This document shows positions 1 through 14,433 of a stretch of DNA of 64,000 nucleotides, piece by piece (position 1 is the stretch's first letter; each line of letters opens with the position of its first letter). Position numbers and translations under genes: made by a program. Source of the stretch: Gonatopus flavifemur (Eukaryota > Arthropoda > Insecta > Hymenoptera > Dryinidae); NCBI GenBank assembly GCA_018340375.1, contig JAFFJZ010000006.1:22016001-22080000 (forward strand). Direction: 5' to 3'. Below the pieces are notes generated by a model. It was not told the origin of the DNA, searched no databases, and was given only the letters and a program-made list of their open reading frames with translations.

Positions 1-3178
<3,178 letters not shown>

Positions 3179-3237
3179 CAACAATCGCACGATGTTCCGT
3201 AGATTTTATTGTAATCCTACAATTATTGAGTAATAAT

Positions 3238-3243
3238 AATAAA
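3238..3243 (+). promoter_or_regulatory. Probable polyadenylation signal of the DPP4-like gene
   Basis: AATAAA lies 60 bases after the stop codon, followed by T-rich sequence. It is the first canonical hexamer downstream and implies a short 3' UTR ending near 3260. Confidence 0.6.
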
Positions 3244-3264
3244 AGCCATGTTTTTTGAAATTAT

Positions 3265-5870
3265 AAAAGAGAATATTTTCATCATGTAAATACTTATTCA
3301 AAATCGATCTCTGACATTTGCATTCAGATCAATTTCGATTGAGAACGACAACCTTTGTGAAAAGCGAGCTCTGGGCAACTTCTCTTGGTTCGGCATTTCC
3401 CTTTCTTTGACAGTTAGCGAACAATGCTTGCCCCGCAAAGGTTTCGAACGACAAGGTTGTTCTTGCACGCGAGTCCTTGTAGCTACTAATGTTACTTCCG
3501 TTGACTTAACATTCGGTTCGAATTATTCTTGGACGAATGTGCATCGAGGGCAGGCACCGACGGCGAGTGATCCATTAAAGCGATTACAACCTTTGATGAA
3601 AAAAAACAAAATTCTCTTCAAAGTTGCAATAGGATATTTTGTCCAGAGATAATACATTATTTTCATTGCAAAATACCTTGTCCTTGTGCGCTATTTTGGA
3701 ATTTCCCCTCGCGGTTTGTTAGTCTCGATCCCAATATATTCACGTACATTTCATTTATTCTATCCTTTTACCACCCTTTGGCCTTTTACTTATTACCCTA
3801 CCAACCACCAGCCATAAAGCAATATAGTGGAAAAGTGAATGATGCGGTTCAGACACGCGACCTGTGGCGTTACAACACTGCACGTACCGTGTACTTTTCT
3901 TAACTATGTTACAAAGGAGATAACTTAACTCCTTTCCTTTCCGTGTGTAACTGTATATCTTTTCCCCCAGCAGGAACAGAATAGGTGAGATAAATATATT
4001 TTCTTTGTAAAATATATTTAGAATTTCAACCTACTAATCTTGAGCTTTTGAAAAATCTTTATTCCCGAGAAACCGATCGAATCAGCTCAAAATACAATTT
4101 GGAGTGCAAGAGAGGGAACTCGTGGTGTCCCCGACTTATTTCAATGACACTCGGAATTACATCAACGCCAGGGAGATTTAGAGTGGAAAAGTTTCATTCA
4201 CGGAATTCGCATCTGAAATGATTTCCCGATGCAAAGGTTCAACGAAGAGGAACCATCGCAGAATCGAGGATGCTCGTAGAGAAGAGGGAGGAGGAAGAGC
4301 TTTTGGATCAAGTGGGAAGAGAAGTCCCGTTTGTGGGTGTGACGTGAATTCGATGATGACGACGTCGCCGACGACGACGACGACGTCGTTCAATTTTTGA
4401 TTAAGAAGGAAAAAACGCTGGAACGAGAATAATAATAAAAAAAAAGAAAAAAAAAACAAACGGTAGAAATTCAAAGGAGAAATGATCGAGGTCGAATACG
4501 AAAAAAGGACGTGACCAAAAACTCGTCGATTGTGTGGTATCTATCTCGGTCCTTTTTTTTCCCTCCGATATATTCACTCTCAACAAAGTTGGAATACTTT
4601 CTCTCTGGTATGCTGCTTAATTCATCCTCCATCGTCGAAAGTGATGATCGTGTTTTCATGAAGCCTGTTTCATCGATTCACGAAATAATTGAAATTTTAT
4701 CAAGTTTTCCATTCTGAATTTCGCGTGAACTTACCGAGACCGTAAAGAGGAGAGAGAATTGCGGCGGTAGGAAGAAATAGACAATGGAAGAACGGTGTCT
4801 ATTTCCAGCAACGTTGAAAGGATGGCGGATGGGTGGCGGTTGGTGTTGTTGACTATTGTCAGTAACATCTTTGTTTCGAGCTTACAACAAAGGAGTGTTC
4901 AGCGTCAACAGTTGCGTTGCGTCGCGACGTCCTGCTTTCATTCGACAATGCATACAAGCGTTATCAACCAAACTGAATACCGATCTTTGGCGGGGCGGAG
5001 ACAAGAAATGAGAGAAATGACATCAAGTGTGCGTTCTCTGTACATACGTTACACTTACACGAAAACAAACATGGATTCGTGCCAAGTGTTCTCAAAGGAC
5101 GAGCCATGTAAGACACGTATCTGAAATGAAGCATCGTTCGAGGACACGAGGGTGTCCGAGTTACATATCATTTTTCCAAAGTATGAATCATAAAATCCTG
5201 GAAAAAAGAAATTGAATTTTCCTTCTTGACGGTGAAAATGATGATTTAGGGATATTTGACAAAATCACACACGGATCGTGAAAATCCAAGGGTCAAAAAG
5301 CGATGTACCGATACTCTCTTGTGAACCAATTTCTAATGGAACTAGAAGCATAAAATATTATTACGACATGGAATTGTAGTAGGGATGCTCTTGAGGGTCG
5401 TAGAAACGATAAATTAAAGTCGAGTGTACCACGTGGTTCATGTTATGACTGCATTAGCTATAAGGTGATTACTGCGTCTCGCTGAGAAGTAATTATCTGG
5501 GAAACTGGATCGTAAATTTCTTCAAATAAAACGTCAAATTACCTTTGAAAACTTCAACTTATATATATTTCTCTCTCTATACAAAGGTGTGGGTGATCTT
5601 TTGAGATGAAATCTACTCCATGTTCCTTCTTTTACATTAATACGAGAGAATCAAACTCTTTTGATCTCCTATCAAAAGTACGCGGGTTCGTGAGTTTTCA
5701 TTCTTTCTTTTTTCAAACTCTCGCACCCCCGACTCTCCATCGGAGGCAAACTTCAGGTAACGCTTTGATGAAAGTTAATTATTTTTTTTTGTCTCTTTCT
5801 TTTCCATGATCGAATCTTACTCTCGGAAATTGATCATCAATCGAGCCAATGATTCCACATAATTATGGTT
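3265..5870. other. Intergenic, mostly non-repetitive stretch without a supported gene
   Basis: Open frames are short and match no family I recognise. Base composition is more even than in the repeat blocks and CpG is present. It contains a GAC trinucleotide run (4352-4388), A-rich runs near 4437-4460, and an ATG at 4822 followed by a hydrophobic stretch (see findings). Confidence 0.5.
4352..4388. repeat. GAC/GTC trinucleotide microsatellite
   Basis: Imperfect GAC repeat containing two GACGTCG-type palindromic breaks. Confidence 0.8.
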
Positions 5871-5879
5871 GAATTTAGA

Positions 5880-6440
5880 TTTTATCTGCACTGTGAGAAT
5901 TATGGAAAGTTTTTCGTCATTCTAGGGTTGGATTCCATTTTCAAATTGTGGAGGAATTGTTTTTTCATAAGAAATAAGGAATTTTTCTGCCTCTCAGGTG
6001 TTGAACTCTCCAAAAATTGAAGGAAAAATTCACGAAATCGAAATGAGAAGTCCCCTATTTATTGTGGAACTTTGTCGCCACCATTTCTAGTGGAATATTG
6101 TACATGCAAGAAAAAATGAAATAATTGTGGCAGATTACTCACCTTTTTAGCACCCTTTTTCAATGCCAAAGCTGAAATAACTGCAGCTGTAGCTATTTTT
6201 CAGCTACCACAGTGGGAAAACGTCGCCTCAACCGCAAAGGTTTTGTAGGTGATATTTGGATAGCCACACTGAGACCACACTGGTACCTAGTAGTTGGGAC
6301 AACTAATTGTTAGTAGCCGCAGCTAGATTGTCATTTACGCTAGCTAGACTCTAGTTGGGGTAGGTAAATAAAAGGCTAGCTGTCTGAAATATGAATGAAA
6401 TGGTTTATTCAATGACAAATCAAATTTAGCTAGCACAACT
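5880..6440. repeat. Decayed repeat debris (CACTGTAAA-type remnant and CTAGC/GCTAG-word sequence)
   Basis: 5886-6105 resembles an old copy of the CACTGTAAA-ended element (GGTGTTGAA, then GAGGAATTG-like blocks). 6170-6390 is rich in GCTAC, CTAGCTAG and GTAGTTGGG words. No coding potential. Confidence 0.4.
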
Positions 6441-6443
6441 AAG

Positions 6444-6634
6444 ACATGCAAAGAAAATGGTGCGCTACTATAGCGCCTACAAAGAAATTTGTTGTCCTTG
6501 CAAAAATATTCATTCCAGCAGCTAAGACGTTAGTTCTGTGTCAATCATATTTCTTGCTCCTTCAGCTAATTTTTTTTGTAGGCGCTATAGTAACAGACCT
6601 GCTTGTTATGCCAGCAATACTTTTTTCTCCGTGT
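6444..6634. mobile_element. MITE-like element, copy 1 of a family shared with 19585-19812
   Basis: Shares long blocks with 19585-19812: GCTACTATAGCGC near the left end, CAGCAGCTAAGACGTTAG in the middle, GTAGGCGCTATAGTAACAG near the right end. The right end TTTTTTCTCCGTGT is the reverse complement of the ACACGGAGA terminus of the other copy; the left terminus is degraded. The outer ends match the GCTGNNNCAGC family. No ORF. Confidence 0.7.
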
Positions 6635-6877
6635 AGCTGTCGGATATTTGAATAGACCCTGTCTCTCAGTGCGAATAATTTAGTTGTTGAACCTTCGTTG
6701 CGGCAGCTAGATTTGTCGCTGCTACCGGTAAATGATTAGCCGTGACAGCTAAAAAATATCTCTCGTAGGTGATTTTTAACCATCCAAATGATAGCAAGAG
6801 TCGAATGGTTTCAATTTTTCAATGGGGATGAAGAATTCATATTTCTGGATAGTTATTATCAGTTCTCTTAGAATATA

Positions 6878-7131
6878 CACTGTAAAGAATAATTTGTGGA
6901 ATTTTCCATCAAAAAATGATGTCAGCAAAGTTACTCCATAGATGGGGAATTCTTCACCATAATTTTGTGAGCTTTTCCTCCATTTTTAGAGGATTCGACA
7001 CTCAAATAACAAAATAATTCCTGAAAGTCCTGGTGAAATTCCTAATTGTTAATAAGAAAAAACAAACCATTCCCCCCACGATAAAGGGACAAAATCCATC
7101 AGCAATGTGGAAAAAACCTCCCCACATTTTA
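6878..7131. mobile_element. MITE-like element with CACTGTAAA terminus (right end lost)
   Basis: Starts CACTGTAAAGAAT and runs through blocks seen again at 23505-23700, 29588-29818 and 53663-53845: a TCCACAAATTATT-like start, CACCATAATTTTG, a GAGGATTCRACACTCAA segment and a closing CCCCACATTTT. The expected closing TTTTACAGTG is replaced by diverged sequence. Confidence 0.6.
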
Positions 7132-7866
7132 TGTTGCGGAAGTTTGAATCGTTTATAGAAACGAAAGGAAACTTCAAACCCACAAAATTTGATGAATAAT
7201 CGTTATTTAACTCTCCAAATCAACTCTTTGGTACTGAAAACATAGCTCAAAAAGAGTAATACAAAATTTTGGGTTTTTAACAGTAAAGTATTTCGACATT
7301 CAATTTCTAATTCTTTCAATAAACGATTCAAACTTCAGCAAGATCCACATTTTTCACCCTGTACGGTACACGTTTTGAACTTTTCTTAAAAAATGTACCT
7401 ATTCGTTTGTATTTTCACGAGCGTTGTCGAATGAAAGAGAAATAATAAAAAAAAAAAAATGCGAGAATCTACAAACGCGTTTGACTAAATTACACGAAAT
7501 GTGAATAATTATAACAAGGAGGAAGAGAGAGAATGAGAGAAAAAGGGAGAGAGAGGAAGTCCACGCCGCAAGACGATCGAATTCCATTAACGTGCAGGAT
7601 TTATAATCAGAGCTTTCTAAAATGCGTTCCTCCTGAAAAGCGCATCGTAACGATTGGCGACCTCAAAACTGCAATATCCTCCTTTCCCACTCCATTGTTA
7701 CAATCGTATACGCCATTCAGTTTGACGTCACATCATCGTTTCGTTTGAATGCAACCTTCAAAATAAAATCAACATTCCTCATCAGTCATATTCATTACAT
7801 AAATCAAAAGACTGCGTATTCATTCTTTCTATCTTGCGACGTATAAGTTATGAAAATACTTTTGCG

Positions 7867-7962
7867 CGGGAATGGACATTTTTGTACTCCGGGAGTACTT
7901 TCTTTTGACCTAATATTTTACACAAAAAAAGTACTCTCGGAGTACAAAAATGCTCATCCCTG
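7867..7962. mobile_element. 96-bp hAT-type MITE with 8-bp target duplication
   Basis: Starts CGGGAATGGACATTTTTGTA and ends with the inverse of CAGGGATGAGCATTTTTGTA; the inverted repeat covers about 38 bases per side and includes GTACTCCGRGAGTAC. Flanks are CTTTTGCG (7859-7866) and CTTCTGCG (7963-7970), 7 of 8 identical. Eight-base duplications and a C-A-G-G-G-like terminus are typical of hAT elements. Too short to code. Confidence 0.7.
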
Positions 7963-7969
7963 CTTCTGC

Positions 7970-9060
7970 GTATGGAATTTGATTTGTGAATGAATTATGA
8001 GTTATCTCTACAGAATTATTGGCGTGAAATCAAGGGATTTAAATTTATCAACATAATGATGTACGTATGAGATGATATTGGACTTCAGGTACCGTATGGA
8101 CAGTTGCCAGATTCATCTACTTTCATCGGGAGGTTTTCTGAACAATTCACGAAAAGTACTCACTTACACAGAGAATGTTCCAATGACATCCCAGAACGTT
8201 TTAAGAACGTTGCATGTATGTCCCAAGGATAAACGAATGTTCCATAAAGTTCTTCTTTATCAAGCAATGTTTTGGGGAAGTATTCGATAGGAATGACGTT
8301 TTGCGATGCTGCGCAAATGAAGTATTTTTATTATGTTTGAAGAACATATGAACGTATTCGCATCGTATTCAGGTGCATTGGAAGTGAAGGTTCTCTGAAT
8401 ATAGAGGAGAGTTGCCTTGGATGGACCACCACCTTTTATTTCCAAAGGAAAAAACTTAGATTTCTTCTAATCATACAGCGATAATGTCTCATCAATGAAC
8501 ATTATCACTTTATGATTAGAAGAAATCTAAGTTTTTTCCTTTGGCAATAAAAGGTGGTGGTCCATCCAAGGCGATGGTCCAATCAAGGCAACTCTCCCCT
8601 ACCAAACCTACTCCCCGGAGAACAAGACACGCGGAACTAAGCTTATGTTTTTGAAACCTCCAGAAGACTTTCGATGTTATCTGGGATGCTACACAGTTGC
8701 AAATAACTTGTGTAAATATAATAAAAAATTTATGTAAACGAATTGATGTTGAAAACACCACATTCACGTGTGTAATTTTAACATAACAGATGAATGTGGT
8801 CGAGAGAGAATAAGTAATTTTCATATTAAACACACTTGATGTGTTACTTGCATATTATACGAAAAATCTGTTAATTTGACATACGGTTACCAACACACCA
8901 ATGTAAATTGATTTTTTATGCTCTCATGACATGAACTTGAAGTGAGTCATTGTTTCTAATTTATGTAAGATTAACTTTTGGAATCGCGCAGTTTAATATA
9001 CAATGAGGGTCACTGGTTTGTTTTGACAAAACACATCTGGAGTGTGTTGAGAAAGTTATT
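7970..9060. other. Non-coding stretch with AACGTT-word repeat and a long hairpin
   Basis: 8150-8300 carries AACGTT-type words like those at 13.4-15.4 kb (for example CCAGAACGTT). 8598-8650 is an inverted partial match to 13465-13505. No gene seen. Confidence 0.4.
8406..8598. repeat. Long near-perfect hairpin (74-bp stem, 11-nt loop)
   Basis: The left arm (to 8487) and the right arm (from 8499) pair over about 74 bases with three mismatches; the loop is 8488-8498. The right arm holds an extra 18-base partial duplication near 8573. No ORF. It could be a short foldback element or a source of double-stranded RNA. Confidence 0.8.
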
Positions 9061-9065
9061 CGCAT

Positions 9066-9762
9066 GGAATACACTCGACTCTCGGATCTTTCACACCCGA
9101 ATCTTTTACTTAATCGGACCTTTTACTGCAATTCTCTCGAACCTTTGACTTTAGGAACAGCCCCTTCAACCCCCACCTTGCTGTTCACTCGACCAATTAT
9201 TTCAAACATAACCGCCTCTCTTTTGGATGAATGTTTCAACAAAACACGAAACAAACTGAATTCGAATCATAGTCGAAACTGGTTAACTTACAGGGACCAA
9301 AATGTTCTTGAACCATTGCGAGACTAGCGAAGGACTGATAATTATAACGAATCAGTTCGTGGAAATAACGAAACAGTTATCGTTAAGTTATTCAATTAAC
9401 TCAGCAAAGACGGATTCGTTCGGACTCAAAATTGAAGAAAAAGCTTGAGATTAGATACACATGTCATAAAAAAAGACATGCTATGAAATAAGACCACTTA
9501 CCACTTTCGGGAACACTCATTGTTTTCATTATAATATCTCACACCTATTAAATAACCTTATTGAATGACATTCTCTGAATTGAAGCTATCGCATGTAATC
9601 CAAAAAGAATTATGAATTCATTTGTTTAAAAAACATCTCATGGGAAGGCTTGGAAATAAGAGCCAATCATAACGCGTGGTGGGCGTAGTATTTTTCAGTA
9701 AAAGACTCGAGTGACTAGGGTCCCAAAATTGTAAAAGGATCCAGAGTCGAGTGTATGTTAAT
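9066..9762. repeat. Probable decayed element with inverted TACACTCGACTC ends
   Basis: AATACACTCGACTCTCGGAT near 9067 is matched in inverse orientation near 9737-9762, with weaker similarity continuing inward for about 50 bases. The interior has no recognisable ORF. Confidence 0.4.
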
Positions 9763-10031
9763 TTAACATTTTTATTCAATGTGGATCGTTTTGGACATGA
9801 CACTATATTTGACATGATATGTTGTATTTGACGAATTCCTTTCAACTGTGTACATCTCGTGAAGAATGCAACAGATTTGGTTCGATTTTTGCAAACTCTC
9901 CACGTAAAGATTAACCATGAGCTTCAGGCTGTGGCAATGCCCTGCAAGATAGGCCAAGCCTAGGTTTATCAGGCATAGTACTGAATAGTTGATTACAATC
10001 AAAGCCCAACACTACACGAAGACAAAGAACA

Positions 10032-10241
10032 CCTGCTGCAGCTACTCACGTAGTCGATTTTCGACCATCTACGATCAGTAGTTATGGTAACCACTTAGTA
10101 CTTAGGGCGAATACCACGTTAGTTGAGACAACTAACGGAGTATTCACGCTCACTAGTGTGGCATTTGTCTCGACTACCAAGTAGTTCTGGGCACTACTTT
10201 CCGTAGATGATCGAAAATCGACTACGAGAATAGCAGCTGTA
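10032..10241. repeat. Foldback element built of GTAGTCGATTTTCGAC / GCAGCTAC words
   Basis: Arms 10032-10085 and about 10170-10241 are inverted copies sharing CAGCTAC/GTAGC and a GTAGTCGATTTTCGA segment. The interior carries CTTAGTACTTAG, GTTAGTTGAGACAACTAAC and similar palindromes. Confidence 0.65.
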
Positions 10242-10315
10242 AGTACCCAATCTCTGGAAGAAATTTTGGACGCGAAAATACGAGGCATGCCTACTTTCCT
10301 ATCAGATCCCCATCA

Positions 10316-10735
10316 GGTTCCGTTACAGTTTTTCCTATTTCGCTCGATTTTATGGAAATCTCATCCGAACCCTATTTTACCCCTGCGTTACAACCCTATT
10401 TGAATCCTATTAGGGGAATCAGACCAGTCCCTTGTGAGGGCCTCTTAGGTCTTCCTGATTCACGGTTCTCGGATTCTAACCTGATCAAGGCCTTATTGGA
10501 ATCAGGAAATACCTGATCAAATTTCTACTTGGGCTGCCATGGGTGTTAGGCTGGCGCAAGGCTCACCAAGATAGGCCGAGCCTAGAGACTACCAAACATG
10601 GTGTAACTCTGGAATGATCACATCATTTAGGCCTCAGTCCAATAATTTCTACAATCAACGCTCAAGACTGTGGATAGGGTTGTGAATAGCATTTGCCATC
10701 AATGTCCTGCTTAAAAGATCCGATCCAAACCTATC
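10316..10735. other. Repeat-rich filler with no gene
   Basis: 10316-10545 contains recurring CCCTATTT/GAATCC/CCTGATCAGG words. 10545-10630 contains GGCTGGCGCAAGG and GGCCGAGCCTAG, similar in style to 9945-9965 and 59255-59360. No ORF supported. Confidence 0.4.
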
Positions 10736-10738
10736 AAC

Positions 10739-10961
10739 TGCACGGGAAAAAAGAAATAGTTGCAGCCACTAGTTAAACAGTCGATTTCCGACCATCTACT
10801 CAAGTAGCTGCTGCAGCTACTTGGTAGTCCAGACAAGTAACTCGATAGTTGCACTAACTAACGTAAATACCTGAGGTATTTTGAATCAGTTGAGAGACAG
10901 CTAACGTGTTACTTGTCCTGACTACTAAGTAGTTGCTGTAACTATTTTTTTTTCCGTGCGC
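10739..10961. mobile_element. Foldback MITE with GCACGGAAAAAA-type ends
   Basis: The left end TGCACGGGAAAAAAGAAATA and the right end are inverse copies, followed on both sides by GTTGCAGC/GTTACAGC. The interior is made of GTAGCTGCTGCAGCTAC-like palindromes. Related in words to 10032-10241. Confidence 0.7.
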
Positions 10962-10962
10962 T

Positions 10963-11187
10963 CAGTCGGTATGAATCAGATTCCTGTCCAGGAATTTTCC
11001 TATTTGATCTTATTTAAATCTCATTGGTCTGAATAGGAAATTTTCTACTCAATGAGATATCATCAGGAAATTCGGTTCATGTACATTCGAATTTACCGAT
11101 TATATCCCATTTCCTATCCGAACCGATTATACTCGAATGAGATCGAATAGGAAAATTCCTGGACAAAAATCTGGTTCAAACTGATTG
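10963..11187. mobile_element. Foldback MITE (CAGTCGGTATGAATCAGATT ends)
   Basis: Left and right ends are inverse copies sharing TGTCCAGGAATTTTCCTATT, with GATCTYATT continuing inward on both arms. It directly abuts the preceding element. The interior contains CCGATTATA and TATAATCGG inverse pairs. Confidence 0.7.
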
Positions 11188-11519
11188 ACGAGTTAATAAG
11201 TTTAAATCGAATTTTTGAAGCAGGGTAGCAAACAATAGAAAAATTTGCCAAAGCTCTCGCAATCTTGCCTCAGGATTGGCGTCAATCTAACGCCAATGGC
11301 CACTTCTATTTTTCATTGTCGTTGAGAATGAGAAAAAAACACCCATCCTTTAATTTCGGTATGAACGAAATAAATGTCAGAGAATTCCGAGAAGTTCGAC
11401 AAATAATTTTTCTAATCAGTTCAAACTGATGAATGATGCAAATCCGGTGGTCCTAGCATTGAAGTAGACGTGTCCTACAGGTAAACAGGTAAAGAATCCT
11501 TTCTCTCATGGAATCTTCA

Positions 11520-12298
11520 GAGGAGACTTATATATTCATTGAATGCTTGGTTTGCCACTCGCAAGGAACAGGAAACACCTTCGTGAGAGTCATTGCAATT
11601 TGCCACTTGAAAAGGGAGTTTCTGGGCAAAACCATTGCCTAAGCTAAACCAAACTACCACCCATGCTTAGTGCAACATGAAAATCTACTGTCAACCAGGG
11701 TTGCCTAATGCTTGGGGCAGAGTTTCGTCATGCGTTGAAGATGCTTGTGTAATATCAATTTCCTCCTCCCATGCAATATTGTTTGGGGGATGGGCCAGGT
11801 GTGGCGCAACCTGTGATCAATTATGCATCCACGAAGCTGATTCATTCTTGCCTTCACATAGATTGCCCAGCCTTGGCTGTCAGCTTTGCGCGCAGCTATA
11901 TCCTATCGTCAGTATAGGCGAAGCTTTAAGATTTTTCTATGGGTATTCTTTTTTTCCTTGTAGGGGAAGGGTTGACACGCTGTCGCAGTTTTGCAATGAC
12001 ACAAATCTGCTGAAGAGATTTGTATATTCATTGAATGCTTGGTCCACCACTTGCAAGAAACAAGCAGCATTCCGTGGAGAGTTACTGCAATTTGTCGTTG
12101 GAGAAGGGAGTTCCTCTTTGTGTCAAGCTACCACCCGTGCTTAATGCAACGAAAGAATCTACTCTCATCCAGGGTTGCCTAATGCTTGGCGCGAGTTGCC
12201 GCCGTTTGCTAGAAACCTGCGTGTGAGATCAGTTATTTTTCTCCGGGAATATTGGTTGGAGGATAGGCCAGACGTGACGCAGCCTATGATCAGCGATG
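11520..12298. repeat. Diverged direct duplication of a ~300-bp segment
   Basis: 11520-11825 and 12011-12298 match in the same orientation, offset about 490 bases: both share TATATTCATTGAATGCTTGG-like start, GAGTYATTGCAATTTG, CTACCACCCRTGCTTA, AGGGTTGCCTAATGCTTGG, and a final GGGCCAG-GTGACGCARCCT-like end. Open frames across it are not recognisable and are interrupted in the second copy. Confidence 0.65.
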
Positions 12299-12317
12299 GA
12301 TCAATGGCACCCTCCCA

Positions 12318-13421
12318 CACTGTAAAAAAATTTCACCGGAAAATTCCAGTACATGTACTGGAAGTCATTAACCTGTACATGTACCGGAAAATTTCAGCAC
12401 ATTTGTACTGGAAAAATTCAGTGCAAACGTTATGGAATTTCCGCATCAAAACTGGAAATTTTCTGAGCCTCGGTACTGGAATTTTTCAGTACACGAGCTG
12501 GACTTTTCCAGGACATGTACTGGAAAATTAATGCTGAAAATATCCATGAAAATTGAAAAAAAATTGCTCACGCAAAGTGATTTTGCAGGGTCCTTGTGTT
12601 CCAAGATGATTGAGAAACTTTTGATCGTTCATTTGGATGGACAGAAACTCATGTCTACCTAACAGGATTTGAACCCACACTTTTCTACCTGCCTACCAAC
12701 TGAAACCTAAGACCTAACCGATGAGCTATAGCGCGACATGTTGGAAGGCCAGCTTGGGTTACTACATATGCTTCATATCTAGAACACAAGAGGATAAGTC
12801 TTGGAAAAACCTCATATATCAATTTCATTGGCTACAATTACAATTATTATTCAAAATCTCAATCAGGAAATTTTTAATATAAAGACTTGAAATTTTTCCT
12901 GCCAGAAATGACGAAGTCCAATAGAAGTGGAAAATTTCAGTGCAACAGTGATTCAATTCCGTTGCATAGCAACTGGAAAATTCCATCACACGACCTGAAA
13001 ATTGCAGTTCAAAACCTGTATAATTCAATTGCATAGTAACTGGAAAATTCCATCACAAAACCTGAGAATTGCAGTTAAAAACCTGTATAATTCCAGTATA
13101 CCAACGATTAGGTTTTTTTTTTCTAAATTCCAAATTTTTTCTCAAGTCCTTTTTGAGGGAATATTTTTTTTTGGTGCACAAGAACTATAAAATTGTAGTA
13201 CGAGCCGGTAAAATTTTCGCGAAATCATGGCAAAATTTCAGTACATCATCTCAAACTTGAAAATTCCAGTACAATGACTGAATTTTCAGTTATGCTTGGT
13301 AAATTTTCAGTAACGTAACAACAAAATCTCTGTACATGTACTGGAATATCCATATTCCAGTACTAGCACTGGAAATTTCCAGTCCAGTTGCACAGTAAAT
13401 TTCCAGTTTTTTTTTACAGTG
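12318..13421. mobile_element. 1.1-kb CACTGTAAAAAAA-ended element built of CCAGTACTGG words
   Basis: Begins CACTGTAAAAAAATTT and ends TTTTTTTTTACAGTG. The outer 200 bases on each side carry many TACTGGAAATTT, CCAGTACATGTACTGG and GGAAAATTCCAGTA words in both orientations. The middle (12590-12830) is different, includes a tRNA-like segment, and may be an insertion. No transposase ORF; non-autonomous. Confidence 0.65.
12655..12736 (-). ncRNA. tRNA-like segment (degenerate tRNA or SINE head)
   Basis: On the minus strand an A-box-like TAGCTCATCGGTTAGG (12713-12728) is followed 53 bases later by a B-box-like GGTTCAAATCC (12665-12675). The spacing is longer than in an intronless tRNA, and the acceptor stem pairs at only about four of seven positions. 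A SINE head or dead tRNA fits better than a working tRNA. Confidence 0.45.
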
Positions 13422-13710
13422 CAAATAGCATTGAAAGTTCTCTGGACGTTTTAGAAACATATCCTTAGTTCTGCGCGTTCCGTCTCCGGGGAGTAGGTTA
13501 AAATACGTTCAGAGAACGTTCATTTTTTATGCCCCCGTCGTAACTTCTCGTTACGTTTCTCAAACGTATTTTCATGAAAACTAATCTTTACAAACATATG
13601 CGGAGTAGTAGTACCGCAGAACGTCATTGGCATTTTTATTGAACACGTCCCCAGAGTCGTATGGTGGACATAAATTGAACATCACAGAAAATTTTTATGT
13701 CCTTGGGACG

Positions 13711-14433
13711 TACATGCGACATTTTTAAAACGTCCTGGAACATTTTTCGAACGTTCTTCTTGTGACCAAGTACGTTTTCTGAACGTTCAGAAAACCTCCT
13801 CGAAGACAACATGAAGCTTCAGCGAACGTTCAGATCAGATGTGTATAGATCGGGCCGAAGGTTCATTAGAGCTAACTTTTAGATTCCAAAACGTTTGACG
13901 AAGGTTCTACGGTCGTTGAAATGTCCGGATCGAAATACGTTCAGGAAACATAGATGGAACGTTCGCTGAAGGTTCATCGAAGGTTTGACGAAGCTTCACA
14001 AAAATATCTATACTTATAATCATTTTGATCAATTTATATGAAAAATAAATTAATTAATACCCATAAATCATCATAGATTAATCTAAGTATAGATATTTTT
14101 GTGAAGCTTCCTTAAACCTTCGATGAACCTTCAATAAACGTTCCATCTATGTTCCTTGAAGGTATTTTGAGGCGGACATTTCAACGTTCGTAGTACCTTT
14201 GTCAAACGTTTGTGAATCTAAAAATTAGCTTTCATGAACCTTCGATCCGATCTATACAGATCTAATCTGAACGTCCGCTGAAGCTTCATGTTCTCTTCGG
14301 GTCCCGATGCTATCCGGGCTCGCTATCCCAGACAGCACTGGGACGTTCTTCGGACGTTCAGAAAACGCACTTGGTCACAAGAAGAACGTTCGAGAAATGT
14401 TCCAGGACGTTTTAAAAATGTCGCATAGGCATT
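13711..14433. repeat. Large palindrome (foldback) rich in GAACGTTC words
   Basis: Left arm 13711 to about 14026 and right arm about 14068-14433 are inverse copies through blocks such as GCGACATTTTTAAAACGTCC, CTTGTGACCAAGT, CATGAAGCTTC and TATAGATATTTTTGTGAAGC. The centre is an AT-rich loop of about 40 bases. About 54 bases near 14298-14352 exist only in the right arm. AACGTT or close variants recur every 20-40 bases, here and on to 15400. Confidence 0.8.

Noticed and set aside
3407..3652. Frame just downstream of the DPP4-like gene as a second gene
   Set aside because: 81 codons, non-ATG-like context, no motif; treated as intergenic.
11677..12144. 155-codon open frame
   Set aside because: Lies across a diverged direct repeat; the frame is broken in the second repeat copy and no family motif is visible.
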